DNA from: JANPCX01 sp050916095
Lineage (GTDB): Bacteria > Pseudomonadota > Gammaproteobacteria > Burkholderiales > Burkholderiaceae_C
Direction of reading: 5' to 3'
Length of the DNA stretch: 64,000 bases
Assembly (NCBI GenBank): GCA_050916095.1
Contig: CP050901.1
Location: forward strand, 1,984,001-2,048,000
The notes below the pieces were generated by a model, which ran no database searches, was not told the origin of the DNA, and saw nothing but the letters and a program-made list of their open reading frames with translations. A program made the translations under genes and the position numbers. Positions within the stretch are counted from its first letter, which is position 1; each line of letters starts with the position of its first letter. Positions 1-8,247 of the stretch are shown in pieces.

Positions 1-69
1 GTGGAGCTTGATCCGCACCATGGAAAAAATTAGCCCTTTGAGTACGAACAGATTGATGCCGCGCCACCA

Positions 70-156
70 CCCTCACCCCAACCCTCTCCCACAAGTGGGA
101 GAGGGGGCAATTGACTCCCTCTCCCCTGTACCCGGGGGAGAGGGTTGGGGTGAGGG
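70..156. repeat. REP-like intergenic inverted repeat upstream of flhA
   Basis: Positions 70-90 and 136-156 are perfect 21-bp reverse complements made of C-rich and G-rich runs. A smaller hairpin (84-92 with 95-103) lies between them. It sits in the non-coding stretch before flhA. The arm sequence is of a kind seen repeatedly between genes in many proteobacteria. It could end transcription from upstream or pause RNA polymerase, but no T-run follows. Bases 1-69 hold no gene I can support. Confidence 0.8.
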
Positions 157-209
157 GGGGATGCTATTCAAAGCATGGTCGTGACGCAGGTTGGCAAGGA
201 GATCGAAAC

Positions 210-2297
210 ATGAATTCCCTGATGCAACAACTTCAAAAGTTGATGGGTGGCAACGCCACCGCGCTCAAAGCCTTCATGGCACCCCTGTTCATCATCATGG
301 TGCTCGCGATGATGGTGCTGCCGCTGCCACCGTTTGCGCTGGACTTGCTCTTTACTTTCAACATTGCCATTGCGTTGATGGTGATGATCGTGGCCTCCTA
401 CATGGTCAGGCCGCTGGACTTTGCGATTTTCCCCACTGTTATTTTGCTCACCACCTTGCTGAGGTTGTCGCTCAACGTGGCCTCTACCCGTGTGGTGCTG
501 CTGGAGGGCCACACGGGCCCGGGGGCCGCAGGTGCCGTGATTGAATCATTTGGTCATTTTTTGATTGGTGGCAACTTCACCGTCGGTTTGATTGTGTTTG
601 CCATCCTCGTCATCATCAACTTTGTGGTGGTGACCAAGGGCGCTGAACGTATCGCCGAGGTTGGCGCGCGTTTCACCTTGGACGCCATGCCTGGCAAACA
701 AATGGCCATTGACGCCGACATGAATGCCGGCCTCATCGACGAAAAAGAAGCCAAACGCCGCCGTGCCGAAGTAGGTGAAGAAGCCGACTTTTTTGGCTCC
801 ATGGACGGTGCCGCGAAATTTGTTCGTGGCGATGCGATCGCGGGTTTGCTGATTTTGTTTGTCACCATCGTGGGCGGTTTCATCATTGGCATGGCCCAGC
901 ACGATTTGAGTGCCAGCGAGGCAGGGAAAACCTATGTGCTGCTGGCGGTGGGTGATGCGCTGGTGGCTCAAATCCCCGCGCTGTTGATCTCGGTGGCCGC
1001 CGCCATGGTGGTGTCCCGTGTGGGCAAAGAAAACGACGTGGGCAGCCAGCTGTCCAATCAAATGTTCGACTCGCCCCGCTCCTTGGCCATCACCGCCGGT
1101 GTCATTGGCGCTTTGGGCATCATCCCCGGCATGCCTTCCTTGGTGTTTCTGTTGATCGCCGGTGGTTTGGGATATGCAGCCTATGCACTCGATAAACGCA
1201 AAAAGATCGCCAAATTGGCACCGCCACCCGCACCCGCGGTCGTGCCCGAGCTCAACCCAGAAGCCACCTGGGACGATCTGCAGCCGGTCGATACCCTGGG
1301 CCTGGAGGTGGGATACCGCCTGATCGCCCTGGTAGACAAAGCCCGCGAAGGCGATTTGCTGGGTCGCATCAAAGGTGTGCGCAAAAAGTTTGCCCAGGAC
1401 GTGGGCTTTTTGCCGCCCCCGGTTCACATCCGCGACAACTTGGAGCTCAAACCCAGTGTTTACCGGCTGACCTTGCGCGGTGCCGTGGTGGGCGAGGGCG
1501 AGGCATTCCCTGGCATGTGGCTGGCCATCAACCCAGGTGGTGCACAAACGAACTTGATCGGCACCCGCACCACCGACCCCGCTTTTGGCCTGCCAGCGGT
1601 GTGGATCGAAGAACGCCAGCGCGAAAGCGCCCAAATGGCCGGATTTACCGTGGTTGATTGCGCGACCGTGGTCGCCACCCATCTCTCACACTTGATGCAA
1701 GTGAACGCGGCCAAGCTGTTGGGCCGCATCGAGACCCAGCAACTGGTGGACCATGTCACCAAGCTGGCCCCCAAATTGATGGAAGACGTGGTCCCGAAAA
1801 TGGTTGGCATTCCTGCATTGCAACGAGTTCTCCAGCTGCTGCTGGAAGAGGGCGTGCACATCCGCGACATGCGTTCCATCATCGAGAGCCTGGCCGAGCA
1901 TGCTGCGTCGGTGACCGATCCGCAGGAGCTGTCACGCCGCATTCGAATTCACCTGGCCCCAGCCATCGTGCAGCAAATTTACGGGCCAGTGAAAGAGTTG
2001 GATGTGATTGCCCTGGAGCCCGAGCTGGAGCGCCTGGTCGCGCAGGCCTTGAGTTCCCCGCACGGCGCAGCCCTCGATCCCGGCGTGGCCGACAGCCTGA
2101 GCCGCAGCGCTGCAGAATCCGCCAAACGCCAAGAAGACTTGGGCCAGCCCGCTTGCCTCTTGGTGCCGGACATGATTCGCGCCCCGATGGCCCGTTTGCT
2201 CAAACGCGCTGCACCACGTTTGCGTGTGCTCGGCCACAGCGAAATTCCTGACACCCACTCCATCCGCATCGGCTCCATCATCGGAGGAGCAACATGA
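210..2297 (+). CDS. flhA: Flagellar biosynthesis protein FlhA
   Basis: FlhA is the export-gate membrane protein of the flagellar type III secretion system and docks substrate-chaperone complexes through its cytoplasmic domain. The 695-residue product has the family length. The N-terminal half carries about eight hydrophobic segments and the conserved FHIPEP-type stretch (TLLRLSLNVASTRVVLLEG region). The C-terminal half from about residue 330 is the soluble FlhA-C domain, ending with the LLKRAAPRLRVLGHSEIP segment. I chose the ATG at 210 because it is preceded by AAGGAG and gives the usual MNSLMQQL-like start; the frame is open from 111 but that part is a repeat. It is followed by flhF and fliA on the same strand. 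Confidence 0.96.
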   Translation: MNSLMQQLQKLMGGNATALKAFMAPLFIIMVLAMMVLPLPPFALDLLFTFNIAIALMVMIVASYMVRPLDFAIFPTVILLTTLLRLSLNVASTRVVLLEGHTGPGAAGAVIESFGHFLIGGNFTVGLIVFAILVIINFVVVTKGAERIAEVGARFTLDAMPGKQMAIDADMNAGLIDEKEAKRRRAEVGEEADFFGSMDGAAKFVRGDAIAGLLILFVTIVGGFIIGMAQHDLSASEAGKTYVLLAVGDALVAQIPALLISVAAAMVVSRVGKENDVGSQLSNQMFDSPRSLAITAGVIGALGIIPGMPSLVFLLIAGGLGYAAYALDKRKKIAKLAPPPAPAVVPELNPEATWDDLQPVDTLGLEVGYRLIALVDKAREGDLLGRIKGVRKKFAQDVGFLPPPVHIRDNLELKPSVYRLTLRGAVVGEGEAFPGMWLAINPGGAQTNLIGTRTTDPAFGLPAVWIEERQRESAQMAGFTVVDCATVVATHLSHLMQVNAAKLLGRIETQQLVDHVTKLAPKLMEDVVPKMVGIPALQRVLQLLLEEGVHIRDMRSIIESLAEHAASVTDPQELSRRIRIHLAPAIVQQIYGPVKELDVIALEPELERLVAQALSSPHGAALDPGVADSLSRSAAESAKRQEDLGQPACLLVPDMIRAPMARLLKRAAPRLRVLGHSEIPDTHSIRIGSIIGGAT

Positions 2298-2377
2298 ACC
2301 CCCACGCTCACATTTGTTCGCTGCCCCCCAAGGGGGCGTGTGCCTCCTTTGAGGCGGCTCTACAGGAGGCACTATGA
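2294..2377 (+). CDS. Possible 27-residue leader peptide between flhA and flhF
   Basis: An ATG overlapping the flhA stop (ATGA, 2294-2297) opens a 27-codon frame whose TGA (2375-2377) overlaps the flhF ATG at 2374. The frame contains the flhF Shine-Dalgarno sequence (CAGGAGG, 2363-2369). Part of it (2319-2357) is a C-run/G-run sequence of the type repeated between Comamonadaceae genes, so the peptide itself may be meaningless. If translated, it would couple flhF translation to flhA. No similarity to a known protein is recognised. Confidence 0.2.
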   Translation: MNPHAHICSLPPKGACASFEAALQEAL

Positions 2378-4110
2378 ACGTCAAAAAATTCACGGCCCGC
2401 ACGTCACGCGAAGCCATGGCCCTGGCCAAACAAGCCTTTGGTGACGATACGGTGATTCTCTCCACCAAACCCTGCCCAGAAGGCATTGAGGTCGTGGCGA
2501 TGGCCCCGGAAAGCGTGGCGCAATTGGAGCGCGTGGTGGATGTGGGCATTGGATCTGTGGCCGACCCTGCGATGCCCGCACAACGCCTCCCATCCGCACC
2601 GTCTCAACCTACCTCCGCCCTGGGTCGCGCCGCGCAAGCCATGCATGGTTTAGCGGCCAAAGTGGCAGCCCGGCACCCAGAACGCCAAGACGCCGCTACT
2701 GCAGCTGCGCATCACGCCACGGCGCAAGCCGCCTTGAAGGCGGCTGCCACGGCGCCCGTGGCGCCGGTGGACGAAGATGTTCAACAACTGTCCATGAGCA
2801 CCTTGTCCTTCCAAGACTACGTGCGCGAGCGCATGCTCAAAAAGCGTGAAACGGAACTCAAAGAAGCCACCGCTGCAGCGCGTGCCAAGGCGGCCGCTGC
2901 CGTGCGTCCCCCAGAGCCGGGCCCCTTGGCAAGCCGCATGGCACAAAACGAAGCGCCCGCTCGTGTGAGTGCCCGTTCCAGTGGACCCGCTCGTCGCGAA
3001 CCACCCGTCTTGCAAGAAGAGCTTCGTGCGGAACCAGCACCTGCTCAGGCTTACCACCCCACACCGACCTCACGGCCTGCTGCGGTGATGCACAGCGACA
3101 TCCATGTTCCCTCCTTGGCCGATGCGCAACACGCGCAACAAAATCGCCGCGATCAGAATGACATGCTCAACGAGCTGCGCGAAGTCAAAGGATTGATCGA
3201 AGAACGTTTCGGCGCGCTGGCCTTCATGGAAAAGTTGCAGCGTGAACCCGCGCGTGCGCGGCTCACCCAAAAGCTGCTGGACTGCGGTTTTTCACCCGCC
3301 CTGATTCGCAAAATGGCAGAAAGCCTCGGCGGTGAGGTGGCCGACGAGTCCGTCTGGGCCGCCAACGTGCTGGAGCGCAATTTGCACACCGGTGAGCATC
3401 AGCCCGCCCTTGAAGACCAAGGCGGTGTGTACGCTCTGATTGGCTCGACCGGCGTTGGCAAAACCACCACCACCGCCAAAATCGCGGCGGCGTTCGCCAC
3501 CCAACATGGCGCGTCCCAGCTGGGACTCATCACCCTGGACGCCTACCGCGTGGCCGCGCACGAACAACTGCGTGCCTATGGGCGAATTCTGGGTGTACCT
3601 GTTCACACGGCCCACGACCGCGCGTCGCTGGAAGACCTGCTTGATTTGTTGTCCGGCAAAAAAATGGTGCTCATCGACACCGCAGGCATGGCGCAGCGGG
3701 ACGCCCGCACCAAAGAACTGCTCGACATGCTGGGCCACAGCAGCATCAACAAGCTGCTCGTGGTGAATGCCTCGGCCCAGGGTGAAACCATTGAAGATGT
3801 GCTCATTTCATACCGGGCGCACAAAGCCAAAGGTGTGGTGCTGTCCAAAATTGACGAGGCCGTGAAACTCGGGCCCGCCCTGGACGCCATGATTCGCCAC
3901 AAGCTGCAAATCCTCGGTGTGGCCAATGGCCAGCGTGTGCCCGAAGACTGGCACCGACTGTCTTCCCATGCCTTGGTGCAAAAGGCCCTGCGCGTGTCGG
4001 GTGGATCGGCTTACCGCATGGACTCCAGCGATGTGAATTTGGTTTTCTCCGCGCCAGCGTCCCACCTGCACGCCAGCGCACGCACCACACACGGCAGCGT
4101 GCATATTTGA
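2374..4110 (+). CDS. flhF: Flagellar biosynthesis GTPase FlhF
   Basis: FlhF is an SRP-type GTPase that sets flagellar number and polar placement. The 578-residue product starts with the typical MNVKKFTARTSREAMALAK basic/B domain. A long low-conservation Ala/Pro-rich linker with several charged stretches follows to about residue 260, then an N domain, then the G domain. The P-loop GSTGVGKTTTT begins near residue 357, and the later LITLDAYRVAA and LIDTAGM motifs are the G2/G3 equivalents of the SRP54/FtsY family. A clear CAGGAGG precedes the ATG. The order flhA-flhF-flhG-like-fliA indicates a flagellar operon. Confidence 0.95.
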   Translation: MNVKKFTARTSREAMALAKQAFGDDTVILSTKPCPEGIEVVAMAPESVAQLERVVDVGIGSVADPAMPAQRLPSAPSQPTSALGRAAQAMHGLAAKVAARHPERQDAATAAAHHATAQAALKAAATAPVAPVDEDVQQLSMSTLSFQDYVRERMLKKRETELKEATAAARAKAAAAVRPPEPGPLASRMAQNEAPARVSARSSGPARREPPVLQEELRAEPAPAQAYHPTPTSRPAAVMHSDIHVPSLADAQHAQQNRRDQNDMLNELREVKGLIEERFGALAFMEKLQREPARARLTQKLLDCGFSPALIRKMAESLGGEVADESVWAANVLERNLHTGEHQPALEDQGGVYALIGSTGVGKTTTTAKIAAAFATQHGASQLGLITLDAYRVAAHEQLRAYGRILGVPVHTAHDRASLEDLLDLLSGKKMVLIDTAGMAQRDARTKELLDMLGHSSINKLLVVNASAQGETIEDVLISYRAHKAKGVVLSKIDEAVKLGPALDAMIRHKLQILGVANGQRVPEDWHRLSSHALVQKALRVSGGSAYRMDSSDVNLVFSAPASHLHASARTTHGSVHI

Positions 4111-4142
4111 TTGGCGTATTAAAATTCATGACAAATACAAAT

Positions 4143-4212
4143 CCGTTCACACTGCGCCTGTCGAAGGGCTCACCGAGGTTCGCGCTGGCTTCGACTGGCT
4201 CAGCCCGAACGG
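4143..4212. repeat. REP-like palindrome between flhF and flhG-like gene
   Basis: Two 24-nt arms (4143-4166 and 4189-4212) are inverted copies with 19 of 24 positions complementary. The right arm contains the TTCGACtGGCTCAGCC type core that recurs in extragenic palindromes of many beta- and gammaproteobacteria. It lies inside the 162-base gap after flhF and interrupts an otherwise compact operon. No terminator-type T-run follows. Confidence 0.75.
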
Positions 4213-4272
4213 TGTGCGGTGTCGTGATGTGTTTAGCGGTCAACAGTGAAGCTCGCTGAAGCGGCATTTCCC

Positions 4273-5115
4273 ATGAACTTCTCTCGCAGCGCACCCGCTC
4301 CCTTGGACCAAGCCGATGGTTTGCGCCGATTGTTCGCACGCAACCCACTTCGGGTCATTCCTGTCGTGTCCAATCCGCACATGGCGTTTGGCGGTGTTTT
4401 GTTGGAACGTATTTGCACAACCTTTGCAGAACAAGGCGCTCAAGTTCTGGTGGTAGATGCGTCAGAACGTGCGCCCGCACCGCACGAGGTGTCGTTGATG
4501 GAGCTCAGAGAAGGCATAGAGCCACTGTCGTCGCATGTGTCCTACCTTGCGGCCCGTGGTCTTTTGCTGCGTTATGTGGATACCCACGGCTCCACGGCCA
4601 ATTTTGTGAATCATTTGACGGATGCGGCTCCCTCTGCGGATGTGGTGTTGATCCATGCCTCCGCCATGGACCACTGCCGCTTGTTGGGTCGCTCTGTCCA
4701 AATGCGAAGCACCCGTCTATGGGCCAGCGCTGCCAGGCCTTTGTTGCTGGTGGACGACCGTCCCAGCAGCGTGACCCATGCCTATGCCAGCCTCAAATTG
4801 TTGACACAACGTGCCGAGGTCATGGTGCATGACATTCTGCTGGGTGCGAGCGAGTTGTCTCCACGGGCTCCTCGTATTGCCGAACAACTTCGCTCTTGTG
4901 CGGAGCACTTTTTGGGTGCCGTGGTTCGAGATGTGTTGCTGCTCGACCCGGCGACTGATCCGCGTCAGCGTGCCACTTCGGCCATGCGTTTATGGGCTCA
5001 AGACTGCCTTCAGCCATCAAGCATCCCATCAGGTTATTTTTTAGACGAGGTCAGTCCTCAAACCATTTCTCGGCCACCCGTCAGTGCCCGTGCTGAACTG
5101 AATTCTTGGAGCTGA
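4273..5115 (+). CDS. MinD/FlhG-like flagellar protein lacking a P-loop
   Basis: Its place between flhF and fliA is that of FlhG (FleN), the MinD-type ATPase that partners FlhF. The 280-residue product keeps the shape of the fold: a first hydrophobic strand (VIPVVSN), VLVVDA, ADVVLIHAS and RPLLLVDD segments. The deviant Walker A (KGGxGKT) expected after the first strand is replaced by NPHMAFGGVLLE, so nucleotide binding by the usual route looks lost. An in-frame GTG at 4246 would add nine residues; the ATG at 4273 is preferred. Function as an FlhF partner is inferred from position, not motif. Confidence 0.7.
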   Translation: MNFSRSAPAPLDQADGLRRLFARNPLRVIPVVSNPHMAFGGVLLERICTTFAEQGAQVLVVDASERAPAPHEVSLMELREGIEPLSSHVSYLAARGLLLRYVDTHGSTANFVNHLTDAAPSADVVLIHASAMDHCRLLGRSVQMRSTRLWASAARPLLLVDDRPSSVTHAYASLKLLTQRAEVMVHDILLGASELSPRAPRIAEQLRSCAEHFLGAVVRDVLLLDPATDPRQRATSAMRLWAQDCLQPSSIPSGYFLDEVSPQTISRPPVSARAELNSWS

Positions 5116-5118
5116 TCC

Positions 5119-5832
5119 ATGTACACCGCCAAAGGACAACTCGACGTCAACACCTTGCTCAAGCAGTACAGCCCGCTGGTGCGAAGGCTGGCACATCAAA
5201 TGATTGCCAAGCTGCCCGCCAACGTCGAACTGGACGACCTCATCCAAGTTGGTATGGTGGGGCTGACCGATGCCCTTTCACGTTTTGATGCGGCACAAGG
5301 CGTGCAGTTTGAAACCTTCGCCACGCAGCGCATTCGTGGCGCCATGCTGGACGAGCTGCGCGGCAACGACTACCTGTCGCGCGGTACCCGCAAACAACAG
5401 CGCAGCATTGAATCCGCCGTCCACAAGCTGGAGCAGCGTTTGGGCCGCGCGCCGGCAGAGAGCGAAATCGCCCGAGAAATGGGCATGACCTTGCCCGAGT
5501 ACCACGAAATGCTGGGCCGCGTGCGCGGCACCCAACTGGTATATCTGGAAGACATGTCAGGCGATGACGGCGACAACGACTATTTGGATCGTCATGTGGC
5601 CGACGAGGCCTTCAACCCCTTGGCCCAATTGCAAGATCACCGCATGCGAGAGGCCTTGATTGAAGCCATCAAAGTATTGCCAGAGCGCGAGCAGTACGTG
5701 ATGAGCATGTACTACGAACACGACATGAACCTCAAAGAGATTGCGGCCGTACTCAAAGTGACGGAATCCAGAGTCTGCCAACTGCACAGCCAGTCGATTG
5801 CTCGGTTGCGGGTGAAACTTCGGGACTACTGA
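5119..5832 (+). CDS. fliA: RNA polymerase sigma factor for flagellar operons (sigma-28)
   Basis: FliA directs RNA polymerase to late flagellar and chemotaxis promoters. The 237-residue protein has the family length. It shows region 2 (PLVRRLAHQMIAKLPANVEL, then DDLIQVGMVGLTDAL and FETFATQRIRGAMLDELR), region 3 (RKQQRSIESAVHKLEQ) and region 4 with a helix-turn-helix (YEHDMNLKEIAAVLKVTES, then RVCQLHSQSIARLR). A GGAG lies 8 bases before the ATG, and only 3 bases separate it from the upstream FlhG-like gene, so the two are co-transcribed. It is the last flagellar gene in this window. Confidence 0.96.
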   Translation: MYTAKGQLDVNTLLKQYSPLVRRLAHQMIAKLPANVELDDLIQVGMVGLTDALSRFDAAQGVQFETFATQRIRGAMLDELRGNDYLSRGTRKQQRSIESAVHKLEQRLGRAPAESEIAREMGMTLPEYHEMLGRVRGTQLVYLEDMSGDDGDNDYLDRHVADEAFNPLAQLQDHRMREALIEAIKVLPEREQYVMSMYYEHDMNLKEIAAVLKVTESRVCQLHSQSIARLRVKLRDY

Positions 5833-5936
5833 GCGCCGCCGTAATTGTTGCTACGGTTGAAGTTCAACCACGGTGCGGTTGGGGGTTGACACCACTGGGT
5901 GCTTCCCAGAACCCAAGACGGGTTCGTGCCCGTCTC

Positions 5937-7766
5937 TCACTCCCCTCGCGCCACGCCTTCACGCCGGGGGTCTGCGCCACCGAACCAGCCGCTGGGGGTA
6001 CGCATGATCCCCTGCAGCCCAGAGGTTTGTTCGATCAAAAGCACGTTGTGCCCGCGTGCCGTCAGTGCAGTGGCTAAGTCTGCATCGACGCGGCCCGCCT
6101 CCAACTCTGTCGGTCCATTGCGACTGCCGAAGTTGGGCAGGCTGATCGCGTCTTGGATGTTCAAGCCCCAGTCGACGGTGCCCAGCAGCACTTTGCCGAC
6201 GTAGTTGATGATGGCCGAGCCCCCGGGCGAGCCGAGCGTCATCAGGAGTTGGCCGCTTTGGCGGTCGAACACCAACATCGGCGACATGGATGAGCGTGGC
6301 CGTTTGCCCGGCTGCACGCGGTTGGCAATCAGGCGGCCAGTCGCATCACGCGCGGCGAAGGAAAAATCGGTGAGTTGGTTGTTCAGTAAAAAGCCGCGCA
6401 CCATTTGGCGTGAGCCGAAGGCATCTTCGATGGTCGTGGTCATGGAGACGGCCTGGCCCCAGGCGTCGACCACGGAAATGTGCGAGGTGGATGGGAACTC
6501 GGGGCTTTGATCCGGCGCAGCGGTGATGGAGATGCCATCGGGTTGTCCGGCAGTGGCCGTCCCCATGGATTGTTCTTTGATCAAACTGCGGCGCTGCGCC
6601 AAATAGGCGGGGGCCATCAAGCCTTGGACGGGCACGTTGACGAAATCGGGATCGGCCAGGTACTGGGCTCTGTCAGCATAGGCCAAACGTGCGGCTTCGC
6701 TGTAGGCATGGACCGACTGGGGCGTCAAAACCCAGCGGCCGTCTGGCAAACGCTGGGGCTTGTCCGACGCGATGTTCGTGGACTCCAGCATGCCAAAAAT
6801 TTGCGCCAGAGCCACCGTGCCGGAAGAAGGGGGCGGCATGCCGCAGATGCGGGTGTGGCGGTAGTTGAAACACAGAGCCGGTCGCTCTTTGGCTTGGTAG
6901 TTGGCAAGGTCGTCCAGCGCCAAGAGGCCAGGGTTGCTGGGATGATCGCGCACTTTGTTCACCACGGCCAAGGCCAAGTCGCCTTGGTAAAAAGCGTTGA
7001 CGCCATGCTGGGCGATGTCACGCAGGGTGGTTGCCAAGGCCGGGTTCTTCATCAGCGTGCCGGCTGGTTTCGGGCGGCCATCGGCTTCATAAAAATAGGC
7101 GCGTGCAGTGGGATCAACCATCAACGATTTGTCGGCTTCGATCAGGCGCGCCAAACGTGGGCTGATGACAAACCCTTCGTCTGCCAAGCGGATGGCGGGC
7201 TCCAACAAACGGGCCCAAGGCAAGCGGCCATGTTGAGCGTGTGCCAAGGCGAGCATGCGCAATACGCCGGGTACACCCACGGAGCGGCCTCCCACCACGG
7301 CGGACGGGAAAGGCAAGGGTTGTTGGTTGCTTACGATGAAGAGGTCATCTCTCGCCGCTGCGGGAGCAGTTTCGCGGCCATCAAAACTTTGCACTTGTTG
7401 GCCGTCAAAGTGCATCAAAAACGCACCGCCTCCGATACCACTGGACTGCGGTTCGACCAAGGTAAGCACCATTTGCACGGCGATGGCCGCATCCACGGCG
7501 GATCCGCCCGCTTTCAGGATGTCAGCACCGACATCAGCGGCCAGCGGGTTGGCGGCGGCCACCATCGAGTTCTTCCCTGACCAGCCTGGTTTGTCGGTCC
7601 AGCCGGAGGCAATTTCAGGCGCAGGCGGCGGCGCATTTGGTGGAGAGACTCCATGGACATCTGCCCCTTCATTGTGGAGTTTTTGGAACTGCGGTGGAAC
7701 AGAGCACGCACTGAGTGCCAGCGAAAAAAGCCAAATGCAATAGGGACGAAGGTGATGTTGAGGCAC
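5937..7766 (-). CDS. ggt: Gamma-glutamyltransferase, predicted lipoprotein
   Basis: This Ntn-hydrolase transfers or hydrolyses the gamma-glutamyl group of glutathione and related compounds in the periplasm. The 609-residue product begins with a hydrophobic leader ending in LALSAC, a lipobox, so it is probably membrane-anchored. The self-processing site is the STSHISVVD motif, with Thr427 as predicted nucleophile. Downstream the GSPGGSAIINYV oxyanion-hole segment is present. The mature large and small subunits would be about 400 and 180 residues. The start codon is GTG with no strong ribosome-binding site, so the exact start is uncertain. It converges on fliA with a 104-base gap. Confidence 0.93.
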   Translation of the reverse strand: MPQHHLRPYCIWLFSLALSACSVPPQFQKLHNEGADVHGVSPPNAPPPAPEIASGWTDKPGWSGKNSMVAAANPLAADVGADILKAGGSAVDAAIAVQMVLTLVEPQSSGIGGGAFLMHFDGQQVQSFDGRETAPAAARDDLFIVSNQQPLPFPSAVVGGRSVGVPGVLRMLALAHAQHGRLPWARLLEPAIRLADEGFVISPRLARLIEADKSLMVDPTARAYFYEADGRPKPAGTLMKNPALATTLRDIAQHGVNAFYQGDLALAVVNKVRDHPSNPGLLALDDLANYQAKERPALCFNYRHTRICGMPPPSSGTVALAQIFGMLESTNIASDKPQRLPDGRWVLTPQSVHAYSEAARLAYADRAQYLADPDFVNVPVQGLMAPAYLAQRRSLIKEQSMGTATAGQPDGISITAAPDQSPEFPSTSHISVVDAWGQAVSMTTTIEDAFGSRQMVRGFLLNNQLTDFSFAARDATGRLIANRVQPGKRPRSSMSPMLVFDRQSGQLLMTLGSPGGSAIINYVGKVLLGTVDWGLNIQDAISLPNFGSRNGPTELEAGRVDADLATALTARGHNVLLIEQTSGLQGIMRTPSGWFGGADPRREGVARGE

Positions 7767-7827
7767 GGTATGAGGTCAATCGCGAAAGAAGAATGGAGTG
7801 CCAATCGAATTGGTTTCTTTGAACTGA

Positions 7828-8037
7828 TCACTTCAATAGTCGCTGCGGCAACAGCAGATATGGATTCTCAATCACCTTGATGCCTGGGCCCTGCCAAACC
7901 AAAACGCGATGCAAGGTGGCGGCTGCATCGGCCCGTGTGGTGACCCGTGTCGGCGCGAACACACTGGCGTTTGGGTAGTTGACCACCATCAATGACCACA
8001 AAGTATTGGCAACGGATTGTTGTGCCTGGTCCCAGTG
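7828..8037 (-). pseudogene. C-terminal remnant of an SLH-domain lipoprotein gene
   Basis: The last 69 codons of an open frame (ending at 7828) resemble the C-terminus of the intact SLH protein encoded just upstream. Shared features are the W...VAN stretch, VNYP, F.P, RA..(A)ATxxRVLxW.G and a final PYLxLP. Similarity stops at codon one of this interval, exactly where the repeat at 8037-8094 begins. There is no start codon, signal peptide or remaining SLH repeat on the far side. It is best read as the tail of a former tandem duplicate whose body was lost by deletion or insertion at the repeat. Confidence 0.75.
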
Positions 8038-8094
8038 TGTCAGTAAATTGCCCCTGCGTGAGCCCCTCAGGCCGGTATGCCAAACCGCGCTGGG
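8037..8094. repeat. Partial copy of the 24.5-kb inverted-repeat element
   Basis: Bases 8037-8067 match 31 of 31 bases of the reverse complement of 24756-24786, the right end of the element at 24526-24796. Bases 8072-8094 match its internal arm 24559-24581 at 21 of 23 positions. The two blocks lie side by side here but apart in the larger element. This looks like a shortened or rearranged copy, and it marks the break point of the SLH remnant. Confidence 0.8.
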
Positions 8095-8191
8095 CGTGTG
8101 GAGTTTCGTTCTATCTGGACAAAAACAGCGGCGCAAGATTGCAGGCTTTTGAATCGTTGGAGCGTGGTTGTTCTCGACGTTGAAGGCGTTC

Positions 8192-8228
8192 AAAAAAAAC
8201 GGCGTGCGCAAACAGGATTGCGCACGCC
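8192..8228 (-). terminator. Rho-independent terminator of the SLH lipoprotein gene
   Basis: Read on the minus strand, a hairpin at 8228-8201 with a stem of about 11 bp (GGCGTGCGCAA paired with TTGCGCACGCC-type arms) is followed by eight T residues (8199-8192). It lies 20 bases beyond the SLH gene stop codon, and so ends that transcript before the remnant. Confidence 0.9.
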
Positions 8229-8247
8229 AGCAGTTGAGAACTTCCGA

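Noticed and set aside
546..1682. 378-codon open frame antisense to flhA
   Set aside because: Shadow of a GC-rich gene; composition rich in His/Gln/Gly, no motif, no ribosome-binding site.
6480..7580. 366-codon open frame antisense to ggt
   Set aside because: Mirror of the ggt reading frame without motifs; ggt motifs are unambiguous.
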